Source of the DNA: Rhodobacterales bacterium HKCCE2091
GTDB taxonomy: Bacteria; Pseudomonadota; Alphaproteobacteria; Rhodobacterales; Rhodobacteraceae
DNA: 63,012 nucleotides
Direction of reading: 5' to 3'
Assembly: GCA_015689685.1 (NCBI GenBank)
Contig: WVSL01000022.1
Coordinates: 1 to 63,012, forward strand
The notes below the pieces were generated by a model that was not told where the DNA came from, ran no database searches, and saw only the letters and a program-made list of their open reading frames with translations. A program made the position numbers and the translations under genes. Positions 25,542 through 33,769 of this stretch are shown here, one piece after another (position 1 is the stretch's first letter; each line of letters starts with the position of its first letter).

Positions 25542-27299
25542 ATGACGTCGCAGATGACCGGCGCGAAGATGGTGGTCGAGGCCCTGAAGGATCAGGGCGT
25601 CGAGGTCGTATTCGGATATCCCGGCGGCGCCGTGCTTCCGATCTACGACGAGATCTTCCAGCAGAACGCGATCCGCCACATCCTCGTCCGCCACGAGCAG
25701 GGCGCGGTCCACGCCGCCGAGGGCTATGCCCGCGCGACCGGCAAGCCCGGCGTCGTCCTGGTGACCTCGGGCCCCGGCGCGACCAACGCGGTCACCGGCC
25801 TGACCGACGCGCTGATGGACTCGATCCCGCTGATCTGCCTGACCGGCCAGGTGCCGACCTTCATGATCGGCTCGGACGGGTTCCAGGAGGCCGACACGGT
25901 CGGCATCACCCGGCCCTGCACCAAGATGAACTGGCTGGTGAAGGAGACCGACGAGCTGTCGGGCACCATCCACGAGGCGTTCCACATCGCCCGGTCCGGC
26001 CGCCCCGGCCCGGTCCTGATCGACATCCCCAAGGACGTGCAGTTCGCCACCGGCACCTATGTCGGGCCGAAAACCGTGAAGTCGCACTACAACCCGCGGG
26101 TGAAGGGCGACACCGAGGTCATCACCGCGCTGGTCGAGGCGATCGAGCAGGCCGAGCGGCCGATCTTCTACACCGGCGGCGGCGTCATCAACTCGGGCCC
26201 CGCGGCAAGCCAGCTCCTGCGCGAACTGGTGGACGCGACCGGCTTCCCGATCACCTCGACGCTCATGGGGCTCGGCAGCTACCCGGCCTCGGGCAAGAAC
26301 TGGTTGGGCATGCTCGGGATGCACGGGCTCTACGAGGCCAACCTCGCGATGCACGGCTGCGACCTGATGATCAACATCGGCGCGCGCTTCGACGACCGCA
26401 TCACCGGCCGGATCGCGGATTTCAGCCCGGACAGCGTGAAGGCGCATATCGACATCGACCCGTCGTCGATCAACAAGGTGATCCATGCCGACCTGCCCAT
26501 CGTCGGCGATGTCGGCCATGTCCTCGAGGACCTGCTGCGGATCTGGAAGAGCCGCGGGCGCAAGACCCAGTCCGCCGCCGTGAAGGCGTGGTGGGGCCGG
26601 ATCGAGGAGTGGAAGAAGGTCCGCTGCCTCGCCTACACGCCGAGCGAGAAGACCATCAAGCCGCAATACGCGCTGGAACGGCTGGAGGCGCTGACGAAGC
26701 ACCGCAACGACCGCTTCATCTGCACCGAGGTCGGCCAGCACCAGATGTGGGCGGCGCAGTTCCTGGGCTTCGACGACCCGAACCACTGGATGACTTCGGG
26801 CGGGCTCGGCACGATGGGCTACGGCTTCCCGGCCTCCATCGGCGTGCAGATCGCGCATCCCGACGCGCTCGTCATCAACGTGGCGGGCGAGGCGTCGTGG
26901 CTGATGAACATGCAGGAGATGGGGACCGCGGCGCAGTACCGGCTGCCGGTGAAGCAGTTCATCCTCAACAACGAGCGGCTCGGCATGGTGCGCCAGTGGC
27001 AGCAGCTTCTGCACGGCGAGCGTTACTCGCATTCCTGGTCCGAGGCCCTGCCCGACTTCGTGAAACTCGCCGAGGCGTTCGGGGCGAAGGGCATCCTGTG
27101 CACCGACCCCGCCGATCTCGACGACGCGATCATGGAGATGCTGACCTACGACGGCCCGGTCATCTTCGACTGCGTGGTGGAAAAGCACGAGAACTGCTTC
27201 CCGATGATCCCCTCGGGCAAGGCGCACAACGAGATGCTGCTCGGCGCGCACGCCGACACGAAGGACGCCATCGACGCCGAGGGATCGGTCCTGGTCTGA
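25542..27299 (+). CDS. ilvI: Acetolactate synthase large (catalytic) subunit
   Basis: A 585-aa thiamine-diphosphate enzyme for the first common step of Ile/Val/Leu synthesis. It has the N-terminal GYPGGAVLPIYDEIF with the catalytic Glu in VRHEQGAVHAAEGYARA, the central FAD-binding-type domain, and the C-terminal ThDP domain with GYGFPASIGVQIA and FILNNERLGMVRQWQ. The ThDP/Mg motif reads GEASWLMNMQEM where GDG or GDA is usual. Expression is probably controlled by the attenuator just upstream. The regulatory small subunit is encoded 3.8 kb downstream. Confidence 0.95.
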   Translation: MTSQMTGAKMVVEALKDQGVEVVFGYPGGAVLPIYDEIFQQNAIRHILVRHEQGAVHAAEGYARATGKPGVVLVTSGPGATNAVTGLTDALMDSIPLICLTGQVPTFMIGSDGFQEADTVGITRPCTKMNWLVKETDELSGTIHEAFHIARSGRPGPVLIDIPKDVQFATGTYVGPKTVKSHYNPRVKGDTEVITALVEAIEQAERPIFYTGGGVINSGPAASQLLRELVDATGFPITSTLMGLGSYPASGKNWLGMLGMHGLYEANLAMHGCDLMINIGARFDDRITGRIADFSPDSVKAHIDIDPSSINKVIHADLPIVGDVGHVLEDLLRIWKSRGRKTQSAAVKAWWGRIEEWKKVRCLAYTPSEKTIKPQYALERLEALTKHRNDRFICTEVGQHQMWAAQFLGFDDPNHWMTSGGLGTMGYGFPASIGVQIAHPDALVINVAGEASWLMNMQEMGTAAQYRLPVKQFILNNERLGMVRQWQQLLHGERYSHSWSEALPDFVKLAEAFGAKGILCTDPADLDDAIMEMLTYDGPVIFDCVVEKHENCFPMIPSGKAHNEMLLGAHADTKDAIDAEGSVLV

Positions 27300-27484
27300 T
27301 CCCCCCGAACGCGCGGCCGCCCCGATGGCCACGACCCGGCTCGCCCGTCCCCGACGCGGCGGGCCGTTCCGTGATTACCGGTGCGATCCGGCGCTTTTGG
27401 ACACTCGACCGTCGCCGTGGCACAATCGCCCGACCCTGCTGCCTGCGCGCAATGGGGCACAATAATCGAAAAAGGAGGGATACG

Positions 27485-27895
27485 GTGTACACGCACATCA
27501 TGGCACCCGTGGACCTTGGCCATGCCGGCAGGCTCGACCGGGCGCTGAAGGTCGCGGCCGACCTCGCCAAGCTCTACGGCGCCGACATCACCTATGTCGG
27601 GGTGACGGGGAACGAACCGTCGTCGGTGGCCCACACCCCGGCTGAATTCACGCAGAAGCTCGAGGCCTTCGCCGAGACCCAGGCCGCCGGGACCGGCGTG
27701 CCGGCCAAGGCCCGCGCGATCACGGCGCATGACCCGGCGGTCGATCTCGACGGGATCCTCGCCCGGGCGGTCGACGAGATCGACGCCGACCTCGTGGTCA
27801 TGGGCACCCACCTGCCCGGCCGGATGGACTGGCCGTCCCACGGCGGCAAGCTCGCCAGCCACAGCAAGGCCTCCGTGTTCCTGGTGAGGAGCTAG
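27485..27895 (+). CDS. UspA-family universal stress protein
   Basis: A 136-aa single-domain Usp: YTHIMAPVDLGHAGRLDRALKVAADLAKLYGADITYVGV at the N-terminus and DADLVVMGTHLPGR...HSKASVFLVRS at the C-terminus. The ATP-binding G-x2-G-x9-G(S/T) pattern is only partly recognisable. The GTG at 27485 is the start, with AAGGAGG at 27472-27478. It is followed 51 nt later by a BCCT transporter; Usp proteins are also found beside compatible-solute transporters such as TeaABC (TeaD), so a role in transporter regulation is plausible. Confidence 0.88.
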   Translation: MYTHIMAPVDLGHAGRLDRALKVAADLAKLYGADITYVGVTGNEPSSVAHTPAEFTQKLEAFAETQAAGTGVPAKARAITAHDPAVDLDGILARAVDEIDADLVVMGTHLPGRMDWPSHGGKLASHSKASVFLVRS

Positions 27896-27946
27896 GCCCG
27901 TGGCACCGACGACAACCGAAATCACAACAACAACGGGGGAAGGCAC

Positions 27947-29638
27947 ATGAGCGATCAGGGCATACCCGCGCCGGAAGGCGAGTCGGACATCATCGATACC
28001 GACTACAACATCGGCCAGGACAACATCGAGGGCCGCGTCGGCCCGTTCGGCTTCGACATCCACAACCCCGTCTTCCTCGTCTCGGGGCTCGCGGTAGTGG
28101 CCTTCGTGGTCTACGCCTTCCTGTTCCCGACCCAGGCGGCGAACTTCTTTTCCGGCGTGAACGCCGCAGAGGTCGAAGGCTGCGAACCCGGCGCCTTCTG
28201 CGACGTCGGGCTCAGGGCCTACCTCACGTCGACCTTCGACTGGTTCTTCCTGTCGGCGGCCAACATCTTCGTCATCTTCTGCCTCGCGCTCATCGTGCTG
28301 CCCATCGGCTCCGTCCGGCTCGGCGGCAAGGACGCGACGCCCGACTACGGCTATCCTGGCTGGTTCGCGATGCTCTTCGCCGCCGGCATGGGCATCGGCC
28401 TGATGTTCTTCGGCGTGCTTGAGCCCGCCTACTACTTCGGAACGCCCTGGGGCGACGAACCCCTCGGCGCGATCCGGCCCTTCGCGGAGGACGGCACGCT
28501 GATCCCCGAGAACGTGGACGAGGCCCGCCGGATGGCGCTCGCCGCGACCTCGTATCACTGGGCGCTGCACCCCTGGGCGATCTACGCGGTCGTCGCGCTG
28601 GCGCTGGCGCTGTTCAGCTACAACAAGGGCCTGCCGCTTTCGATCCGCTCGGCCTTCTACCCGATCCTGGGCGACCGGATCTGGGGCTGGTGGGGCCACG
28701 TCATCGACATCCTCGCGGTGTTCGCGACGCTGTTCGGTCTGGCCACGTCGCTCGGCATCGGCGCGCAGCAGGCCAACGCAGGCCTCGGCTTCGTCTACGG
28801 CCTGCCGGTCAGCACGACGGTGCAGGTCATCCTGATCTGCCTGATCACGGCCATCGCGCTGGTGTCGGTCCTCCGCGGGCTCGACGGCGGGGTGAAGATC
28901 CTGTCCGAGATCAACATGGTCGTGGCGGTCGTCCTGCTCCTGTTCGTGCTCTTCGCCGCGGGCGCCCTGCGGATTCTCGGCGACTTCGGCTCCACCCTCG
29001 GCGCCTACGTGCAGGAGATCATCCCGCTGTCGAACCCGTTCGGCCGGTCGGATGACGGCTACCGCGAAGGCTGGACGGCGTTCTACTGGGCCTGGTGGAT
29101 TTCCTGGTCACCCTTCGTCGGCATGTTCATCGCCCGCGTCAGCCGGGGCCGCACGGTGCGGGAATTCGTCACCTGCGTCCTCATCATCCCGAGCCTCGTC
29201 TGCGTGTTCTGGATGACGACCTTCGGCGGCACCGCCATCGCCGACATGATCGCGAACCCGGAAACCAGCGCGGTGAAGGCCAACGTGATCGACAGCTACG
29301 CGCCGGAACTGTCGCTCTTCGCGATGCTCCAAGGGCTGCCGCTGACCGCGATCACGTCGACGATCGGGATCATCCTCGTGATCGTGTTCTTCGTGACCTC
29401 GTCGGATTCGGGCTCGCTCGTGATCGACACGATCACCGCGGGCGGCAAGGTCGACGCGCCGGTGCCGCAGCGGGTGTTCTGGTGCACCTTCGAGGGCGCG
29501 GTGGCCATCGTGCTGCTGATCGGGGGCGGGCTCGCGTCCTTGCAGGCGATGGTGATCTCGACCGGCCTGCCCTTCACGATCATCCTTCTCCTGATGTGTT
29601 GGGCGATCCTGAAGGGCCTGCTTTCGGAACCGCGGTAA
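27947..29638 (+). CDS. BCCT-family transporter (betaine/carnitine/choline type)
   Basis: A 563-aa membrane protein with about 12 helices and the family's signature segments: AGMGIGLMFFGVLEPAYYF, HWALHPWAIYAVVALALALFSYNKGLP and WWISWSPFVGMFIARVSRGRTVREF. BCCT carriers take up trimethylammonium compounds, driven by Na+ or H+, or by exchange. A long hydrophilic loop between the first two helices (about residues 65-90) contains two cysteines (EVEGCEPGAFCDVG). The exact substrate is not readable. A Rieske oxygenase of a betaine/carnitine-type group is encoded 2.8 kb downstream. Confidence 0.92.
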   Translation: MSDQGIPAPEGESDIIDTDYNIGQDNIEGRVGPFGFDIHNPVFLVSGLAVVAFVVYAFLFPTQAANFFSGVNAAEVEGCEPGAFCDVGLRAYLTSTFDWFFLSAANIFVIFCLALIVLPIGSVRLGGKDATPDYGYPGWFAMLFAAGMGIGLMFFGVLEPAYYFGTPWGDEPLGAIRPFAEDGTLIPENVDEARRMALAATSYHWALHPWAIYAVVALALALFSYNKGLPLSIRSAFYPILGDRIWGWWGHVIDILAVFATLFGLATSLGIGAQQANAGLGFVYGLPVSTTVQVILICLITAIALVSVLRGLDGGVKILSEINMVVAVVLLLFVLFAAGALRILGDFGSTLGAYVQEIIPLSNPFGRSDDGYREGWTAFYWAWWISWSPFVGMFIARVSRGRTVREFVTCVLIIPSLVCVFWMTTFGGTAIADMIANPETSAVKANVIDSYAPELSLFAMLQGLPLTAITSTIGIILVIVFFVTSSDSGSLVIDTITAGGKVDAPVPQRVFWCTFEGAVAIVLLIGGGLASLQAMVISTGLPFTIILLLMCWAILKGLLSEPR

Positions 29639-29648
29639 CGCCGCAGGC

Positions 29649-29672
29649 GGGGCGGGCTTGCGGGCCCGCCCC
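29649..29672 (+). terminator. Hairpin after the BCCT gene
   Basis: GGGGCGGGC (29649-29657) pairs with GCCCGCCCC (29664-29672) across a 6-nt loop, followed by GGCTTTGC. The weak T-run makes termination plausible rather than certain. Confidence 0.6.
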
Positions 29673-29692
29673 GGCTTTGCAATCAAGGCGGG

Positions 29693-30193
29693 GTGAAACC
29701 GCTCCGCCTCCCCCTCGCCTTCTGCCTCGCGATGTCGGCCCAGGCCACGCCCGCGCAGGAGGTCGGCGCCGCGCTCGATTTCCTCTGCGAGCGGACGCTG
29801 CATTTCCACGATCCCGCCCACGGCAACCAGGTCGAGTATTTCCGGCCCGACGGGATCAGCTTCCTGTGGTACCCGAACGAGCCCGAGATCATCCCGGGCG
29901 AATGGCGGCTGGAAGTGACCGGCCCCGGCGCGATGGACATCTGCTTCCGCTATCCCGAGGATTCGTGGAACCCCGTCACCGGCGAATACGGCGGCGACTG
30001 GGAATGCACGGCGTTCGACAACTTCCTCGCCCATATCGTCGAGGGCGGAATCGTGGAGGGCGACCCGCTGGCGCTGTCGTCGGGCGACATCCCCGCCCCG
30101 CTCGCGCCGCACCCGCCGATAGACCTGCCCGCGCTGGCCGCCGGGCGCGGCGAACGCGGACCGTCCACCAATTGCCTCGCGCTCGTGTCCTGA
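29693..30193 (+). CDS. Hypothetical exported protein
   Basis: A 166-aa protein with a signal peptide (LPLAFCLAMSAQATPAQE). The mature part is rich in Trp, Pro and acidic residues with several cysteines (FLCERTLHFHD, MDICFRYPEDSW, GDWECTAFDNF). No known family is recognised. The start is a GTG at 29693, just after the hairpin that ends the BCCT gene. Confidence 0.65.
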   Translation: MKPLRLPLAFCLAMSAQATPAQEVGAALDFLCERTLHFHDPAHGNQVEYFRPDGISFLWYPNEPEIIPGEWRLEVTGPGAMDICFRYPEDSWNPVTGEYGGDWECTAFDNFLAHIVEGGIVEGDPLALSSGDIPAPLAPHPPIDLPALAAGRGERGPSTNCLALVS

Positions 30194-30276
30194 CAACGAA
30201 GAACCGCCCCCCGGGGGAACCGGACGGCGGTCTGGAAAATCCGTGAGCGGACGGACGGCGCGGGCCGCCCGCGCGG

Positions 30277-30942
30277 TCAGGCCCCTTTCTTGCGGCGGCG
30301 CGTCGCGGCGAGGCCGCCGAGCGCCAGCATCGCCATCGCGCCGGTCGCCGGCAGCGGGATCTGCGTCAGCGAGGCGTTGTCGATCAGCCCGCCGATCCCG
30401 TCGCCGCGGCCTTGGGCGTAGAAGCCGATGGTCACGTTGGCGGCCTGGGCGAGGTAGAAGTCCAGGGTGATGCGGGTCCAGTCGCCGGCGGCGCCGGGTG
30501 CGTTGGAGCCGACGAGCTGCACCGATGCGAGCTGGCTGCCGAGCGCCTCGACCAGCGCCTCAATCCCGTTCGTGGCGGGGTTCCGGGTGCGCGGGCTGAA
30601 GTAGAAGCTCAGCCGGTAGCCGCCGCGGGTCAGCGCCACGTCCTGCGTCATCGAGCTGTTGTTCGAGGTGTCGAGCTCGACGTAATACTCGCCGTCCTGC
30701 GTGTCGATGCGGTCGAAGGTGCGGTCGGTATAGACGTCGATGCCGGTGCCACCGCCGTTCCAGCCCGGCAGGCTGTCCCAGGTGTCCCAGGACCGGCCGG
30801 TGGTCGGCATGGCGGCGAAGCTGCCGCCACGGCTGCCGGCGACGCCGGGATCCATTTCGAAGCTTCCGTTCACCAGGAGCTCGGTGGCAGCGGAAGCGGG
30901 GGCTGCGACGGCAAGCGCGGCGGCGACGATCAACGGTTTCAT
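30277..30942 (-). CDS. PEP-CTERM-type (IPLPATG) exported protein
   Basis: A 221-aa exported protein. The signal peptide is MKPLIVAAALAVAAPASAA. The body begins ELLVNGSFEMDPG, the typical opening of carbohydrate-binding-like PEP-CTERM proteins, and continues with beta-rich segments (YRLSFYFSPRTRN, WTRITLDFYLAQAANVTIGFYAQ). The tail has the IPLPATG motif, a hydrophobic helix and a basic end (RRRKKGA). It is the second exosortase-type substrate in the window and, like the first (10120-10962), has no exosortase nearby. It is probably an envelope or matrix protein. Confidence 0.88.
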   Translation of the reverse strand: MKPLIVAAALAVAAPASAATELLVNGSFEMDPGVAGSRGGSFAAMPTTGRSWDTWDSLPGWNGGGTGIDVYTDRTFDRIDTQDGEYYVELDTSNNSSMTQDVALTRGGYRLSFYFSPRTRNPATNGIEALVEALGSQLASVQLVGSNAPGAAGDWTRITLDFYLAQAANVTIGFYAQGRGDGIGGLIDNASLTQIPLPATGAMAMLALGGLAATRRRKKGA

Positions 30943-31133
30943 GTTCGAGCGGTCCTCGTGGCGGGGTCCGGGCAACAGCACCCGTGTTGGCTTGGTTAAT
31001 GGCAGATTGCCCGCGGAATGCCTAAAGGCCATTTTGTGTCGAAACTGGGGCGAGCCTTGCAAATCAGGGGTTTGCTCGGATAGGAACGGATTGTTTCCGC
31101 AGTGCCGCGAAATCCGCAGAAGGACCCGAACCC

Positions 31134-31697
31134 ATGTCCGCGCTCAAGATCGAGAAAGGCGCCTCCAGCCATTCGGCCTACGATCTCCGCAGCCACATGT
31201 CCGAGGTGGTGGAAACCCACACCCTCGCCGTGTTGGTCGCCAACGAGGCCGGGGTGCTGGCGCGGGTGATCGGGCTGTTTTCCGGGCGCGGCTACAACAT
31301 CGACAGCCTCACCGTGGCCGAGGTCGACCACGAGGGCCACCGGTCGCGGATCACCATCGTCACCTCCGGCACGCCGCAGGTGATCGAGCAGATCAAGGCG
31401 CAGCTTGGCCGGCTGGTGCCGGTCCACGATGTCCACGACCTGACCGTCGAGGGCCCCTCGGTCAGCCGCGAACTGGCGCTGTTCAAGGTCAAGGGCACCG
31501 GCGAGCACCGGGTGGAGGCGCTGCGAATCGCCGAGATCTTCCGCGCCAACGTGGTCGATTCGACGCTGGAGAGCTTCGTCTTCGAACTGACCGGGCCGCC
31601 TGAAAAGGTGGATGCTTTCGCCGAGCTGATGCGCCCGCTCGGCCTGGTGGAAATGGCCCGCACGGGCGTCGCCGCGATCTCCCGCGGCGCGGGGTGA
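31134..31697 (+). CDS. ilvH: Acetolactate synthase small (regulatory) subunit
   Basis: A 187-aa protein. The N-terminal ACT domain (THTLAVLVANEAGVLARVIGLFSGRGYNIDSLTVAEVD) binds the feedback inhibitor, usually valine; the C-terminal domain (ALRIAEIFRANVVDSTLESFVFELTG) completes the subunit. About 25 extra hydrophilic N-terminal residues precede the ACT domain. It is separated from the large-subunit gene by four genes on mixed strands, so it needs its own promoter and escapes the ilvI attenuator. Confidence 0.93.
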   Translation: MSALKIEKGASSHSAYDLRSHMSEVVETHTLAVLVANEAGVLARVIGLFSGRGYNIDSLTVAEVDHEGHRSRITIVTSGTPQVIEQIKAQLGRLVPVHDVHDLTVEGPSVSRELALFKVKGTGEHRVEALRIAEIFRANVVDSTLESFVFELTGPPEKVDAFAELMRPLGLVEMARTGVAAISRGAG

Positions 31698-31916
31698 CTC
31701 AACCTCCGGGCGAAATGCAAGCCCGGAGACCCGGCCCTTTCCCGCCTCCTGTTGCGTGAACGCCGCAATGCGGCGGACCCTTGCCGATGCCCCGCGGCGG
31801 ATGGGCCGGCTTGCGCCTGTCCGCGCCGCCCCCGCAACTGTCCGTTGAAGGGCGGCCGCCGACCCGGCAAATGTCCGAGAGCCCGAGACCAGAGCTCCAG
31901 CCGCGTCGTACCCGCC

Positions 31917-32303
31917 ATGCCCGAGACCCGTTCCACCGACCGCCCCGCCGCCGCGCCGCTAACGCTCGGCCGGGACATGCGGTCCACCCCGCCGCCGATG
32001 CCCGCCGAGACGGCGCGCCGGATCGAGGCGATGCTGCCCGACCTCCGCCGCGAGGCCCGGCGCCTGACCCCGTCCTGGTCCGCCGCCGACGACCTGGTGC
32101 AGGAAACCTTCCTCAAGCTCTGGGCGCGGGTCGCGGACCTCGGCCGCGACACGGTCCACGAGGTCCGCGCCGTCGCGTTCGAACTGATGCGCCACCTCGC
32201 CAGCGCGCGGGCCGGCAGCAGCCGGGACCTGGAAACCGCGCCGCCGGCCGAACCCCGGTCGTCCCTCGGCGCCCCGATGCGCGCGGTACCCCCCGCGGAA
32301 TAG
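31917..32303 (+). CDS. Sigma-70 region-2-like protein lacking region 4
   Basis: A 128-aa protein. Residues about 35-100 resemble region 2 of ECF sigma factors: a helix IEAMLPDLRREARRLTP, the hallmark ADDLVQETFLKLWARV (RNA-polymerase and -10 contact), then EVRAVAFELMRHLASAR. There is no region 4 (-35 recognition) and the C-terminus is short and Pro-rich. The ATG at 31917 is the best start visible, though the frame is open further upstream. It could be a degenerate sigma factor, an anti-/co-sigma or an atypical regulator. Confidence 0.6.
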   Translation: MPETRSTDRPAAAPLTLGRDMRSTPPPMPAETARRIEAMLPDLRREARRLTPSWSAADDLVQETFLKLWARVADLGRDTVHEVRAVAFELMRHLASARAGSSRDLETAPPAEPRSSLGAPMRAVPPAE

Positions 32304-32399
32304 GCCCGAATCCGACCTTTCCGGCGTCGCATCCGGGCCAGACGGCCCGGCGCGCGGGCGGCCACGCTTGGTAGCGAAGCGCCTGACCGGAGCCGCGCC

Positions 32400-33545
32400 A
32401 TGCCGAAGGATGCCCCCCAAGACCGCCTCGCCGCCGTCCGCGCCCCGATCGGCGCCGCCCACGGCCTGCCGAACGCCCATTACACCGACCCCGCGGCGAT
32501 CGCCGCCGAAAGCGACGCGGTCCTGCGCCGGACATGGGCCGGGATCGGCGTCGGTGCCGAAGTACCGCAACGGGGCGATGCCCGCCCGGTGGAATTCCTT
32601 GGCCAGCCGCTCCTGGTGCTCCGCGACGACGACGGCCGGGTGCGGGTGTTCCACAACGTCTGCCGCCACCGGGGCATGATCCTCGTCGACGCCCCGCGCC
32701 GGATCGAGGGCGCGATCCGCTGCCCCTACCATTCCTGGTGCTACGCGAAGGACGGCCGCCTCGTCGCCACGCCCCATGTCGGCGGGCCGGGGCGGAATGC
32801 CCACGACGCCATCGACCGCGCCGCCCTCGGCCTTGCCGAGGTCCGGTCCCATGTCTGGCGCGACGTGGTGTTCGTGAACCTCTCCGGCGACGCCGACCCG
32901 TTCGAGGAGGCGCAGGCCGATCTGATCGCGCGCTGGGCGGAGGTCGACCAACCGCTCCACCACGGCGGCGCGGACAGCCACTTCACCCTCAGCCTCGACG
33001 CCAACTGGAAGCTCGCGGTGGAGAACTACTGCGAAAGCTACCACCTGCCCTGGGTCCATCCCGGCCTGAACAACTATTCCCGGCTCGAGGATCACTACCA
33101 CATCGAGGCGCCGGACCGGTTCTCGGGCCAGGGCAGCCTCGTCTACCGCCAGCTGACCGGCCCCGACGGCGCGCGGTTCCCGGATTTCGACGGCCTGACC
33201 CCGAAATGGGAAACCGGCGCGGAATACGTCGCGGTGTTCCCCAACGTGCTGCTCGGCCACCACCGCGATCACGCCTACGCGATCATCCTCGAACCCGCGG
33301 GCGACGCGAGGACGGTGGAACACGTCCACATCTACTACGCGACCGACGACACCGACCCGGCGCTGCGCCAGCGCAACACCGCGCAATGGAAGTCGGTGTT
33401 CGAAGAGGACATCGGCGTGGTGGAGGGGATGCAGCGCGGGCGGCGGTCCGAGGGCTTCGACGGCGGCCGGTTCTCCCCCGCGATGGACGGCCCGACCCAC
33501 CTGTTCCACGCCTGGGTCGCCGGACGGCTCGCCGACGCGCCATGA
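32400..33545 (+). CDS. Rieske aromatic-ring-hydroxylating-type oxygenase, alpha subunit
   Basis: A 381-aa oxygenase. The Rieske [2Fe-2S] motif is CRHRG...CPYHSW (about residues 88-110); the mononuclear iron site is in ENYCESYHLPWVHPG (two His), with a later Asp expected near the C-terminus. The sequence type resembles the group that demethylates or hydroxylates quaternary amines (choline monooxygenase, glycine betaine and carnitine oxygenases) as well as phenylpropionate-type enzymes. The nearby BCCT carrier favours a quaternary amine; this is inference. No reductase gene is adjacent. Its stop overlaps the next start. Confidence 0.87.
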   Translation: MPKDAPQDRLAAVRAPIGAAHGLPNAHYTDPAAIAAESDAVLRRTWAGIGVGAEVPQRGDARPVEFLGQPLLVLRDDDGRVRVFHNVCRHRGMILVDAPRRIEGAIRCPYHSWCYAKDGRLVATPHVGGPGRNAHDAIDRAALGLAEVRSHVWRDVVFVNLSGDADPFEEAQADLIARWAEVDQPLHHGGADSHFTLSLDANWKLAVENYCESYHLPWVHPGLNNYSRLEDHYHIEAPDRFSGQGSLVYRQLTGPDGARFPDFDGLTPKWETGAEYVAVFPNVLLGHHRDHAYAIILEPAGDARTVEHVHIYYATDDTDPALRQRNTAQWKSVFEEDIGVVEGMQRGRRSEGFDGGRFSPAMDGPTHLFHAWVAGRLADAP

Positions 33546-33760
33546 CCCGCGCCGCGCTCGACGCCGACCTGCTTGCCGCCCACGCGGCGGGCGACCGCGC
33601 GCGCCTCGCCTTGCTCTACACGACCGCCGCAGACACCGCGCCCACGCCCGCGGAACGCGCCTTTTTCCTGACCCAGGCCTGGGTCTTCTCCCTCGATGCC
33701 GGCCTGGTCGAAGCCGACACCCTGCGATCCCGCCTCGTCGCCCTCGGCGCCGACCGCTGA
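33542..33760 (+). CDS. Small hypothetical protein coupled to the Rieske gene
   Basis: A 72-aa, mostly helical protein (ALDADLLAAHAAGDRARLALLYTTAADTA...AFFLTQAWVFSLDAGL) resembling a single helical-hairpin or TPR-like unit. Its ATG overlaps the oxygenase stop codon (ATGA), implying coupled translation. The family is not recognised. Confidence 0.65.
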   Translation: MTRAALDADLLAAHAAGDRARLALLYTTAADTAPTPAERAFFLTQAWVFSLDAGLVEADTLRSRLVALGADR

Positions 33761-33769
33761 CCCGCGGAA

